Translations under genes and position numbers: made by a program
The notes under the pieces: model-generated
Databases searched by the model: none
The model's input: the letters and a program-made list of their open reading frames with translations, nothing else
What the model was told of the DNA's origin: nothing
Assembly (NCBI RefSeq): GCF_014349235.1
Contig: NZ_JACSOH010000003.1
Location: forward strand, 1 to 64,000
Direction: 5' to 3'
DNA: 64,000 nt
Origin: Cytophaga sp. FL35
Lineage (GTDB): Bacteria > Bacteroidota > Bacteroidia > Flavobacteriales > Flavobacteriaceae
In this document: one piece after another, positions 8,865-17,386 of the stretch
Layout: every line of letters starts with the position of its first letter
How positions within the stretch are numbered: the first letter of the stretch is position 1

Positions 8865-11800
8865 ATGCGTCACCCCAATTTTAAATACTTAAAAACATTC
8901 ACCATTATAATCCTGCTTGCCTTTAGCTGTAAAAAAAATGATTCCAATTTAGCTACAGTAAAAAATAATAGTAAAGGTCCACTTTTTCAATTGGTAGACC
9001 CCAATTTTTCTAACGTCCATTTCCAAAATAACTTAGAAGAAGGTTTAAATGCGAATGTTTTAGTATATGAGTATCTATATAACGGTGGGGGTGTTGCTAC
9101 AGGGGATTTTAATGGTGATGGTTTACAAGACCTATATTTCACCTCTAATATGGGTGAAAACAAGTTTTATATCAATAATGGTGACTTCCAGTTTTCTGAT
9201 GCTACCAAAAAATCGGGAGTAGAAGGTCGAAAGAGTCCTTGGAAAACTGGCGTATCAGCTGCAGATGTAAATGGAGACGGTAAACTTGATATATACATAT
9301 GTTATTCCGGGGCTCTCCCTCCTGAAAAAAGAAAAAATCAATTATTTATCAATCAAGGTAATGATAAGAACAACTTTCCCCTATTTAAAGAAATGGGCGC
9401 TGATTATGGTCTTGACAGTCCTGCATTCAGCAACCAAGGATACTTTTTAGATTATGATCAAGATGGGGACCTAGATATGTTTTTACTTAACCACAACCCA
9501 AAATCTATTCCAATCTTAAATGAAAAGAAAACTGAAGAACTTTTAAAGCAGGATGATTCTTTGAAGGGATTACGACTTTTTAAACAAGTTGATGGCAAGT
9601 TTTATGATTTCACTGTTAAATCGGGAATTAATGGCTCTGCCTTAAGTTACGGTTTAGGTTTAGGTATTAGTGATTTGAACGATGATGGATTCCTAGACAT
9701 ATACGTATCAAACGACTATACCATTCCAGATTATCTTTATATAAATAACCAAGACGGGACTTTTACAAATAGATTACAGTCAAGCCTAGGACATACAAGT
9801 CATTTTTCCATGGGTAATGACATTGCTGACATCAATAACGATGGCCTACAAGACATCTTCACGTTGGATATGTTACCACAAGACAACAAAAGACAAAAAC
9901 TTCTTTTAGCTCCTGATAATTACGAGAAATTTGATTTGAATTTAAGAAGTGGCTTTCACTATCAATATATGCGAAATATGCTGCAATTAAATAACGGAAA
10001 CGGAACCTTTAGTGAGATTGGACAGCAATTAGGAATTTCAAATACGGACTGGAGCTGGGCACCACTTTTTTTTGATTACAATAATGATGGCCATAAAGAC
10101 TTATATGTTACTAATGGCTATTTTCGTGACTATACCAACCTTGACTTTATTAATTATATGGAGGACTATGTTCAAAACAAGGGACGTTTAAAAAGAGAGA
10201 ACGTGTTGGAACTGATAGGTAAAATGCCATCATCTAATCTTAAAAATTATCTTTTCACGAACACTGGCCATTTAGATTTTGAAAATACTACGGAACAAAA
10301 TGGAGTCGATATCAGTGCCAACAGCAACGGCGCTTCCTACGTTGATTTAGATAATGACGGGGACTTGGACCTAGTAGTCAATAACATAAATAAGCCTGCA
10401 TTCATATTTGAAAATCTATCTAAAGAAAATAACTATCTTAAAATAAAGCTTAAGGGAGAAAAAAAGAACACACATGGTATTGGTTCAAAAGTTACCATAT
10501 TCCACTCTGGCCAAAAACAAACACTCTTTCAAATACCGAACAAAGGCTATTTATCAAGCGTTTCACCAACGCTGCATTTTGGATTAGGTAAAAGTACTTC
10601 TGTGGATTCCTTAAAGATAATATGGGGAAACAGCGGCCAACAGACATTATTCGATATACGGGCGAATCAAGAATTACTATTAAATGCTTCCAACGTAACA
10701 AATACCATTTTACAAAAAAACATACTAACCAATAGAAAGTACTTCTCTTCTGAAAATGAGATCCTATCATACCATCACTTAGCGAGCCTAGTAAATGATT
10801 TTAAAAGGCAATCCTTATTAATATCTCAGATTTCGCATTCAGGTCCATGTATGGCAAGCGGAGATTTCAACAAAGACGGTATGCAGGATATTTTCGTTGG
10901 CGGACCAAAAGGTCAAGCCGCTCAAATATTTTTGCAATCAAAAAATGGCCTTTTTAAAACCAAGAAAGTTTTAGATTTTGAAATTGACAAAATTACTCAT
11001 GACGAAGCCGTAAACATTTTTGATGCAAATGGCGATGGTAATTTGGATTTATATGTGGCTAGCGGAGGTTATCATGATTACGCCGAAAAGGATAAAAACC
11101 TTCAGGATCGGTTATATTTCGGAAACGGTAAAGGGGACTTTACAATAAGTCATAATTCAATTCCAGAGATGCAGCTAGCCACAGGAGCCATTAGTACTAT
11201 TGATTTAAATAAGGATGGATATTTAGACATGGTCATTGGCGGAGCAGTAAGACCAGGAAAATTTCCAATTTCATCCATTAGCTATTGTTTAATCAATGAT
11301 GGAAAAGGAATCTTTTCCATAGGCAAAAATGTTTTTGACCATACTTTTGAGAATATCGGGATAACTAAAAAAATAGTACCTCTAGATATTAATGGCGATA
11401 ACGTCGATGAAATAATTGTTGTTGGTGAATGGATGCCAATAACAATTTATGAGCAAGAAGGAAGTAAATGGAAAAACAGCACCTTAAAGTTCTTTGACCA
11501 TGAATACTCTGGTCTTTGGAACACTATAGAAATAGGTGACTTCAACAAAGATGGCCTGCCGGATATTATTGCCGGAAATTTAGGAACTAACACTCAACTT
11601 TCAGCGTCGGTGAAGCAACCAGCTTCATTAGTTTTTGGGGATTTTGATAATAATGGATCAGTGGATCCTCTTCTCAATTTTTATATAAACGACACCTTAT
11701 ATCCATTCATTACGCGAGACGAACTTTTGGGGCAACTTCCTAACAAAAAATCTATTTTTAACGATTATAAGAGCTATTCAACTGCCATTTTGGAAAATGT

Positions 11801-12218
11801 TCTAACTCAAAATGAACTAAGCGAGGCCAAGAAATTATTCATAAACACAACCAAAACTTCCTTATTTCTAAGCAATAATGATGGAAAACTTCATGAGGCC
11901 AACTTACCTCCTGAGGTTCAGTTTGCACCAATCAATACCCTTCAAGTGAACGATTTTGACCAAGATGGCAATTTGGACATGGCTTTGTTTGGCAACAACT
12001 ATTTCTATAAATTAAGACTTGGAAGATCAGACGCAAATTACGGCCTACTCTTATTAGGTAATGATGAAGGCAGATTCACTACAATTGACCAAAATAAATC
12101 TGGATTTAACATAAAAGGTCAAGTAAACAGTTCACTTATTATTAATAATAGATTATTTCTAGGTATTTACGGCAGTCCTATTGAGACATACTCGATGAGT
12201 AAAATTAAAATAAAATGA
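8865..12218 (+). CDS. FG-GAP/VCBS repeat lipoprotein with central ASPIC/UnbV domain
   Basis: Large (1117 aa) predicted surface lipoprotein (lipobox LLAFSCKK, Cys about residue 22). By eye it carries fourteen calcium-binding FG-GAP loops of the form DxNxDGxxD. Seven precede (for example DFNGDGLQD near 80, DVNGDGKLD, DYDQDGDLD, DLDNDGDLD near 492) and seven follow (DFNKDGMQD near 667 to DFDQDGNLD near 1030) an ASPIC/UnbV domain at about 525-605 (GIGSKVTIFHSGQ, LHFGLGKSTSVDSLKIIWG). This suggests two seven-bladed beta-propellers joined by the UnbV module. No catalytic residues are recognisable; such proteins are often linked to SusCD loci and are thought to bind substrate or partners at the cell surface, which is inference here. 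The stop overlaps the next start (ATGA), implying translational coupling with the haloperoxidase-like gene. Confidence 0.88.
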   Translation: MRHPNFKYLKTFTIIILLAFSCKKNDSNLATVKNNSKGPLFQLVDPNFSNVHFQNNLEEGLNANVLVYEYLYNGGGVATGDFNGDGLQDLYFTSNMGENKFYINNGDFQFSDATKKSGVEGRKSPWKTGVSAADVNGDGKLDIYICYSGALPPEKRKNQLFINQGNDKNNFPLFKEMGADYGLDSPAFSNQGYFLDYDQDGDLDMFLLNHNPKSIPILNEKKTEELLKQDDSLKGLRLFKQVDGKFYDFTVKSGINGSALSYGLGLGISDLNDDGFLDIYVSNDYTIPDYLYINNQDGTFTNRLQSSLGHTSHFSMGNDIADINNDGLQDIFTLDMLPQDNKRQKLLLAPDNYEKFDLNLRSGFHYQYMRNMLQLNNGNGTFSEIGQQLGISNTDWSWAPLFFDYNNDGHKDLYVTNGYFRDYTNLDFINYMEDYVQNKGRLKRENVLELIGKMPSSNLKNYLFTNTGHLDFENTTEQNGVDISANSNGASYVDLDNDGDLDLVVNNINKPAFIFENLSKENNYLKIKLKGEKKNTHGIGSKVTIFHSGQKQTLFQIPNKGYLSSVSPTLHFGLGKSTSVDSLKIIWGNSGQQTLFDIRANQELLLNASNVTNTILQKNILTNRKYFSSENEILSYHHLASLVNDFKRQSLLISQISHSGPCMASGDFNKDGMQDIFVGGPKGQAAQIFLQSKNGLFKTKKVLDFEIDKITHDEAVNIFDANGDGNLDLYVASGGYHDYAEKDKNLQDRLYFGNGKGDFTISHNSIPEMQLATGAISTIDLNKDGYLDMVIGGAVRPGKFPISSISYCLINDGKGIFSIGKNVFDHTFENIGITKKIVPLDINGDNVDEIIVVGEWMPITIYEQEGSKWKNSTLKFFDHEYSGLWNTIEIGDFNKDGLPDIIAGNLGTNTQLSASVKQPASLVFGDFDNNGSVDPLLNFYINDTLYPFITRDELLGQLPNKKSIFNDYKSYSTAILENVLTQNELSEAKKLFINTTKTSLFLSNNDGKLHEANLPPEVQFAPINTLQVNDFDQDGNLDMALFGNNYFYKLRLGRSDANYGLLLLGNDEGRFTTIDQNKSGFNIKGQVNSSLIINNRLFLGIYGSPIETYSMSKIKIK

Positions 12219-13552
12219 TGTTTAAGAATATACTAGCCATAACAACTATCTCTATGGTCTTCTTCATATCATGTAGACGTGAAAACAAAGTACAGCAACC
12301 TACTACTAATATTGGTATTGAATGGGCAAAAATGGCCCTTTACATAACTAAGAACACCCCTTCAAACTCACCAACATTTGCTTCAAGGGCTTTTGCATAT
12401 ATTGGTCTAACTATGTATGAATCCGTAGTCCATAGTAGTCAAAGTTATAACTCAATGGCTGGACAACTGAATGGTTTGGACTACTTACCTCTGCCTCCAA
12501 GTGATTCTGTAAATTGGAATCTCGTATTAAACGCAGGTCAAGCTGAACTTTTAAAGAATATATATTTACAAACGTCTGATGCAAACAAGGCGAAAATCGA
12601 TTCTTTAGAGACTGTTCTCTTCAATTTCTATTCAAAGAACCTAAACATGAAATCTATAGAAGAATCTACGGAATACGGTCAAACCATTGCCCAAAAAATT
12701 TTTGAATGGTCCAAGACCGATGGAGGTCATAGAGGTTATCTTAAAAATTTCGATAAGGAAATAATTTTTCCCAATAAACCCGGTTCGTGGAAACCACCTT
12801 TGTTTGCACAATCATTTAGCCACTATCCCCTACATCCGCATTGGGGTAAAAACAGACGGTTTGTAGAAAAAAATGATTCTCTCCCATTTCCAAATTTTAT
12901 TGCATATGACACATTACCGGAATCTGAGTACTACCGTCAGTTTCTAGAGGTTTACGAAAAGGATAAAGTTCTTACCAAAAAAGAAAAAGAAGCTGCCATC
13001 TGGTGGGGAGATGATCCAGACGTTACATTCACCCCTCCGGGCCATTCATTCTATATTGCCACTCTGGCTTTGGAAAAAGAACAACCAGATTTAATAAAAG
13101 TTGTTTTGGTCTATGCACAAACTGGAATTGCCGTAGCTGATGCCTTTACGAACTGTTGGCAATGGAAATATCACTTCTTTTCCGAAAGAGCCAATACTTT
13201 TATTCCAAAATTTATAGACGAGGAATGGGAATCCTTTTGGCCAGACCCTCCTTTTCCGGCGTTTCCATCAGGTCACGCAATTCAAGCTTCAGCTGCTGCT
13301 ACCATTCTCGAGGAAAATTTTGGAAAGAATTTTAATTTTATTGATAGAGCACATGAAGGGCGTCCAAGAGATGATGTTCGTGATACTGATTTTGTATCTA
13401 GAGAATTCAACTCATTTTGGGAAGCCGCTATAGAAACAGCCGATTCCAGATTTTATGGAGGTATTCATACCCGTCAAGATAATGAGGTTGGTCTACAAGA
13501 AGGTAAAAAAATAGCAAACAATGTTTTAACGTTGAAATGGACAAAAAATTAA
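12215..13552 (+). CDS. Vanadium-dependent haloperoxidase-like / PAP2-fold lipoprotein
   Basis: A 445-residue lipoprotein (VFFISCRR, Cys20) of the vanadium haloperoxidase/PAP2 acid phosphatase superfamily. The oxyanion pocket is complete: motif 1 is K318-x6-R325 (KYHFFSER), motif 2 is PSGH at 351-354, motif 3 is SRFYGGIH at 411-418, giving K318, R325, S352, G353, H354, R412 and H418. The Pro that usually follows the first Arg is Ala. These enzymes either oxidise halides with peroxide (vanadate bound) or hydrolyse phosphoesters (no vanadate); the sequence alone does not decide. An all-alpha N-terminal half (about 30-300) is typical of bacterial haloperoxidase-like proteins. The location beyond the inner membrane fits either role. 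It overlaps the genes on both sides and is therefore part of the SusCD-linked locus. Confidence 0.82.
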   Translation: MMFKNILAITTISMVFFISCRRENKVQQPTTNIGIEWAKMALYITKNTPSNSPTFASRAFAYIGLTMYESVVHSSQSYNSMAGQLNGLDYLPLPPSDSVNWNLVLNAGQAELLKNIYLQTSDANKAKIDSLETVLFNFYSKNLNMKSIEESTEYGQTIAQKIFEWSKTDGGHRGYLKNFDKEIIFPNKPGSWKPPLFAQSFSHYPLHPHWGKNRRFVEKNDSLPFPNFIAYDTLPESEYYRQFLEVYEKDKVLTKKEKEAAIWWGDDPDVTFTPPGHSFYIATLALEKEQPDLIKVVLVYAQTGIAVADAFTNCWQWKYHFFSERANTFIPKFIDEEWESFWPDPPFPAFPSGHAIQASAAATILEENFGKNFNFIDRAHEGRPRDDVRDTDFVSREFNSFWEAAIETADSRFYGGIHTRQDNEVGLQEGKKIANNVLTLKWTKN

Positions 13553-15222
13553 TACACTTATTTTTAATTGCACTTTCCATTAACTATGTGCAAAATCTCC
13601 ATTCTCAAAATCAATTTACCGATATAACAAATTCTGCAGGAATAAATCATGTATTCAAAGTTTACGATGGCACATTTGGTGGAGGTGCTGTTGCTTTTGA
13701 TATCGACAATGACGGATATGAGGACTTATTCATAACCGGAGGCACAAATAAAGATCATTTATATCTAAATAATGGTGATGGAACCTTTACTAACATATAT
13801 GAAATCTCTGGTCTGAACTCTTCAAGTAATTATGTTACTCAAGGATGTGCTAGTGCAGACGTTAACAGAGATGGTTATAGAGACCTATTCATTACAACCA
13901 TCAATTCCAATGACAACAATACGCCTATACCTAGAGCACACAACCTCCTATTTTTGAACAATGGTGACAAAACATTTAGGAATGCCACTAAAGAATTTGG
14001 AATAGATGAATTGAACTCTTTTAGCACTGCTCCTAGTTTTGGTGACATCAACGCAGATGGATATCCTGATCTCTATGTTGGAAATTATTTTCAAGAATTC
14101 AAGGGTAAACTAGGAATATTAAAAGATGCCACAATTGTAAGTTCAAATGAAAGAGCCAAAAGCTACCTCTTATTAAACAAAGGGGGGAAAAAGTTTGTCG
14201 ATGCTTATGAAAATTATGATTTAGGACATAAGGGATTCGGTTTTGGCGCAGTACTTACAGATTATGATAACGATTCCGATTTGGATATTTTAGTCAACCA
14301 TGATTTTGGTTACAAAGCTGCACCCAATATCCTTTACGAAAACTTATACCCGAAAAAAAAATTTAGGGATGTAAGTAAGCTAAAGGAAATGGATTTAAAG
14401 ATTAATGCTATGGGAGCAGCTGTAGGTGATTATAATAATGATGGAAACTTGGACTATTATGTTACCAACATAAAATTTAATCTTTTAATGACCAATCAAG
14501 GTTTTCAATTACCATTTATTGATAAAGCAAAAGAACTGGGGACTCATAAGTTTACTATAAGTTGGGGCGCCAATTTTGCTGATTTTGATAATGACGGCGA
14601 CTTGGATTTATATGTAACTAATGGAGATCTTAATCCCAACTGTACTCCTATGGGTAATTTTTACTTCGAAAATGAAGGTAAAAAATTTTTAGACAAATCC
14701 ATTGAAAAGGGTGCAGACGATTATGGAATAGGAAGAGGGTCTGTGGTTTTTGATATTGAAAATGACGGGGATTTAGATTTATTGGTAGTTAATCAGAACC
14801 CCATACTTGAGTACCCTATTCCTTCTTTTACTAGATTGTTTAGAAATGATGGTGACAATGGTAATTGGCTAAAGGTTAAACTAGATGGTATCGAAGCCGA
14901 AAAAAATGGAATTGGTTCGAGGGTAGAGTTGTCAATAGGTGATTTTAAAATGATTCGTGAAATTGATGGTGGGGGTTCAAGTCATTTATCCCAGAATTCT
15001 GTTGTTGCACATTTTGGTTTGGGTAAATCAACAATGAAAGTTGACACAATAAGAATCCACTGGTTAGGAGGTAAAAAACAAGTCATAACTCAAATAGACA
15101 GCAATCAATTGATTATTGTAACAGAAGAAAAAAGTACAAACTACAGCCCCTTTTATTGGCTATTTGTAATTCCTTTAATAGCCTTAACTCTTTATTTTCT
15201 AAAACTTTCTAAAGCTGATTAA
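13537..15222 (+). CDS. CRTAC1-like FG-GAP repeat protein with ASPIC/UnbV domain and C-terminal membrane segment
   Basis: A 561-residue exported protein with a signal peptide (MDKKLIHLFLIALSINYVQN). Seven FG-GAP calcium loops are visible (DIDNDGYED, DVNRDGYRD, DINADGYPD, DYDNDSDLD, DYNNDGNLD, DFDNDGDLD, DIENDGDLD), enough for one seven-bladed beta-propeller, followed by an ASPIC/UnbV domain at about 443-528 (NGIGSRVEL, HFGLGKSTMKVDTIRIHW). It therefore resembles the first half of the 1117-residue protein two genes upstream. Its last residues form a hydrophobic segment (YWLFVIPLIALTLYFL) and a short Lys-containing tail, unlike its lipoprotein neighbours. The start overlaps the end of the haloperoxidase-like gene by 16 bases. 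Its stop codon overlaps the stop of the opposing polyprenyl synthase gene. No catalytic site recognised. Confidence 0.88.
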   Translation: MDKKLIHLFLIALSINYVQNLHSQNQFTDITNSAGINHVFKVYDGTFGGGAVAFDIDNDGYEDLFITGGTNKDHLYLNNGDGTFTNIYEISGLNSSSNYVTQGCASADVNRDGYRDLFITTINSNDNNTPIPRAHNLLFLNNGDKTFRNATKEFGIDELNSFSTAPSFGDINADGYPDLYVGNYFQEFKGKLGILKDATIVSSNERAKSYLLLNKGGKKFVDAYENYDLGHKGFGFGAVLTDYDNDSDLDILVNHDFGYKAAPNILYENLYPKKKFRDVSKLKEMDLKINAMGAAVGDYNNDGNLDYYVTNIKFNLLMTNQGFQLPFIDKAKELGTHKFTISWGANFADFDNDGDLDLYVTNGDLNPNCTPMGNFYFENEGKKFLDKSIEKGADDYGIGRGSVVFDIENDGDLDLLVVNQNPILEYPIPSFTRLFRNDGDNGNWLKVKLDGIEAEKNGIGSRVELSIGDFKMIREIDGGGSSHLSQNSVVAHFGLGKSTMKVDTIRIHWLGGKKQVITQIDSNQLIIVTEEKSTNYSPFYWLFVIPLIALTLYFLKLSKAD

Positions 15223-16208
15223 ACCTCCCTCATCATTAAGCTCTCGCCAAAAGACCTTAATAGTTCTTTCTTTTGCTCAGATATAGATAGGAAATCAAGT
15301 ACTTGAAATGCCTTCTCGGAATATCTTAAAATCTCCTTCTTTGTATTTTCAGAAGAACCGCTTCTGACAAAAATTTCCTTTATCGTATTAATTTTTTCCG
15401 CTGGATTTTTTGGTTCTATGGAATAGAGGTCGATCAATTCCTTACGCTCCTTTTCGCTACCCCTTTCCAAAGCTTTTAGGTATAAAAAGGTCTTCTTATT
15501 TTCAATGATATCCCCCCCTACCTGTTTACCAAATGTTTCAGGGTTTCCAAAAGCGTCCAGATAATCATCCTGTAACTGAAAAGCGAGACCCAAATTAAGA
15601 CCAAAAGAATAGATGGCATCTTTTTCCCCATCTGGAGCATTGGCGACTACAGCACCCATTTTTAAAGCCGCTGCAATTAAAACAGCCGTCTTGTATTCAA
15701 TCATTTTCAAATATTCCGGTATGGTAACGTCTTCCCTGGATTCAAAATCGATATCATATTGCTGACCCTCACACACCTTAAGCGCAGTTTCACTAAACAA
15801 CTCGGCCAAACTCCTAAAAACATGGGGAGGGTAATTTTCAAATAATTGATAAGCCTTGATTAACATGGCATCACCGGAAAGAATACCCGTATTTATATCC
15901 CACTTTTCATGTACGGTAGCCTTTCCCCGTCTTAAGGGAGCCGCATCCATAATATCATCATGAACCAAGGAAAAGTTATGAAAAACCTCCACGGCCAATG
16001 CAGCATTAAAGGCATCCTTATAACTTCCATTAAAAATTTCCGTAGACATTAGAGTAAGAACTGGGCGTAGCCGTTTTCCCCCCAATCCCAAAATATAGGT
16101 TATAGGAGCGTAAAGATTTTTAGGTTCCTTGGTTTCAATTTTACTATTTAAATAAGCAAGAAATTCTTCTCTATAATAGTCGATGGAATGCATAAGGTCG
16201 ATTTTCAT
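15219..16208 (-). CDS. Polyprenyl diphosphate synthase (farnesyl/geranylgeranyl type)
   Basis: Head-to-tail prenyltransferase that would extend DMAPP/GPP with IPP to C15 or C20 products for quinones, cell-wall carrier lipid or carotenoids. From the ATG at 16208 (329 aa) it shows GGKRLRP (43-49), the first Asp-rich motif DDIMD (84-88) followed by RRGKATVH, a K-T pair (YKTAVLIAAA) and the second Asp-rich motif DDYLD (214-218). The first Asp-rich motif has no two-residue insertion. The open frame extends 50 codons further upstream, into the divergent sigma-factor gene, but those residues are not family-like. A TATTTTTG promoter-like element directly abuts this ATG, so the next ATG at 16193 (MHSIDYY) may be the true start. 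Chain length cannot be settled by eye, so no symbol is given. Confidence 0.9.
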   Translation of the reverse strand: MKIDLMHSIDYYREEFLAYLNSKIETKEPKNLYAPITYILGLGGKRLRPVLTLMSTEIFNGSYKDAFNAALAVEVFHNFSLVHDDIMDAAPLRRGKATVHEKWDINTGILSGDAMLIKAYQLFENYPPHVFRSLAELFSETALKVCEGQQYDIDFESREDVTIPEYLKMIEYKTAVLIAAALKMGAVVANAPDGEKDAIYSFGLNLGLAFQLQDDYLDAFGNPETFGKQVGGDIIENKKTFLYLKALERGSEKERKELIDLYSIEPKNPAEKINTIKEIFVRSGSSENTKKEILRYSEKAFQVLDFLSISEQKKELLRSFGESLMMREV

Positions 16209-16338
16209 CAAAAATACATCCATTTTAGAAACAAATGGACCTCCTTTACTACTGATAAAAAATAAAAAGGAAAAAATGCAATAGATTTTAAAAGCTTCGT
16301 CTTTAAGGGTGAAGTATGGATTAAGACCCATCCATTTC

Positions 16339-16887
16339 ATGAGTGCAGAAACAGACAACTATACCAAACTATCTACATTTTTTAGTGATGAATATCGCTC
16401 TCTAAGAGCGTATGCAAAATCGCGTATAGATGACACTACTGATCGAGATGCAGATGATATTATTCAAGACGTTGCCGTTAATGTTTTCTCCAGGGCCAAT
16501 AGTACATTACCCATAGAAAACATAGCTGCCTTTGTCTACCGTTCCGTAAGAAATAGAATTGTGGACATCATGAGAAGTGGCAAGAAAGAAAGGACCATGG
16601 AGGGGGAATCGGAAAAAAATCTTCTACAACTAGGTGAAGAATTGTATGCAGATACAGAACAAATGTATACTGATGATTTGACCAATAGTCTAAAGGAAGA
16701 AATAGAGAATTTAAAACAACCTTATAGAGAAATAATAATTGCAATAGACATAGAGGGATACAGTTACAAAGAAATTTCTATAGAGACCGGTATACCCCAG
16801 GGTACTCTTATGTCCCGAAGACATAGAGCATTGTCCTTATTGCTAAAAGCATTGGAAAGCAAAAAAGAAAAGTACACTAAAATTTAG
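16339..16887 (+). CDS. ECF-type RNA polymerase sigma factor
   Basis: Sigma-70 family extracytoplasmic-function-like sigma factor of 182 residues. Region 2 is visible as RDADDIIQDVAVNVF and AFVYRSVRNRIVDIMR, and region 4 as YREIIIAIDIEGYSYKEI followed by the helix-turn-helix GIPQGTLMSRRHRALS. The start is set at the ATG at 16339 (MSAETDNY); the frame is open 10 codons further up but those residues overlap the divergent gene and do not look conserved. Region 2 to region 4 spacing is normal for the group. No classical anti-sigma gene follows; the next gene, 3 bases away, encodes a small membrane protein that may be the functional partner. Its regulon cannot be inferred, although the efflux operon lies just downstream. 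Confidence 0.88.
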   Translation: MSAETDNYTKLSTFFSDEYRSLRAYAKSRIDDTTDRDADDIIQDVAVNVFSRANSTLPIENIAAFVYRSVRNRIVDIMRSGKKERTMEGESEKNLLQLGEELYADTEQMYTDDLTNSLKEEIENLKQPYREIIIAIDIEGYSYKEISIETGIPQGTLMSRRHRALSLLLKALESKKEKYTKI

Positions 16888-16890
16888 GAT

Positions 16891-17307
16891 ATGAAAGATT
16901 ATGTAGAACATCAAGTTAAATCAAATTTTGAAAGGGTGGTAAAGAAAATCGTGAAGGTGATTTTTATCATCATTCTTATCATTTTATTATTTCTACTCTT
17001 TGGGTATGGGTTTATGTACCTATGGAATTGGCTAATGCCGGATATTTTTGGACTCACTACTGTCAATTATTGGCAAGCCGTGGGGATTCTCGTCATGGCC
17101 AAAATTCTTTTTGGAGGATTTGGTGAGCATAAATCAGAAAAAAAAGGGAAAAAAAACAGGAAAAAATGTACACCGGGAAAAGGCTTCAACTTTAAGAGCG
17201 ACTTTTCTAAATGGAAACATTATGAAAGTTTTTGGCAAGAAGAAGGGGAAGATGCCTATAATGCGTATGTAGAAAGAAAAGCGACAGATAAGAATAGCCC
17301 AGAATAA
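16891..17307 (+). CDS. Small membrane protein co-encoded with the sigma factor
   Basis: A 138-residue protein of unknown function. Residues about 18-47 form a very hydrophobic helix (IFIIILIILLFLLFGYGF) and about 55-78 a second one (NYWQAVGILVMAKILFGGF), with Trp-rich linker YLWNWLMPDIFGL between. A Lys-rich stretch (KKGKKNRKK, about 84-92) follows, consistent with a cytoplasmic C-terminal half that ends in acidic, aromatic residues. The gene starts 3 bases after the sigma factor stop, so the two are surely co-transcribed. The pairing suggests a role in sequestering or tuning the sigma factor at the membrane, but this is inference: it has no recognisable anti-sigma (RsiW/ZAS or FecR) motif. 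Confidence 0.75.
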   Translation: MKDYVEHQVKSNFERVVKKIVKVIFIIILIILLFLLFGYGFMYLWNWLMPDIFGLTTVNYWQAVGILVMAKILFGGFGEHKSEKKGKKNRKKCTPGKGFNFKSDFSKWKHYESFWQEEGEDAYNAYVERKATDKNSPE

Positions 17308-17344
17308 CCCTTCAAGTTAAAAAAACGTAAAACTTAAGAAACTT

Positions 17345-17377
17345 TTTGTGTTTTTAAAGTTTCCTGATTTATCTTTG
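17345..17377 (+). promoter_or_regulatory. Bacteroidota-type promoter for the TetR-efflux operon
   Basis: TTTG at 17345-17348, a 21-base spacer and TATCTTTG at 17370-17377 match both boxes of the Bacteroidota consensus exactly. Transcription would begin around 17383, only a few bases before the ATG at 17387, so the mRNA would be leaderless or nearly so. It also rules out the GTG at 17348 as start. Confidence 0.75.
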
Positions 17378-17386
17378 CCGCCGATT

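Noticed and set aside
3666-15222. Polysaccharide utilisation locus for a glycan
   Set aside because: SusCD alone is not enough for this call: no glycoside hydrolase, polysaccharide lyase, sulfatase or SusE/F-like protein is encoded in the locus.
16209-16358. 50-codon N-terminal extension of the polyprenyl synthase
   Set aside because: It overlaps the divergent sigma-factor gene, contains a hydrophobic stretch unlike the family, and lies upstream of a TATTTTTG box next to the ATG at 16208.
17348-17386. GTG start 13 codons earlier for the TetR regulator
   Set aside because: The GTG overlaps an exact promoter (TTTG and TATCTTTG) and the extra residues do not fit the family.
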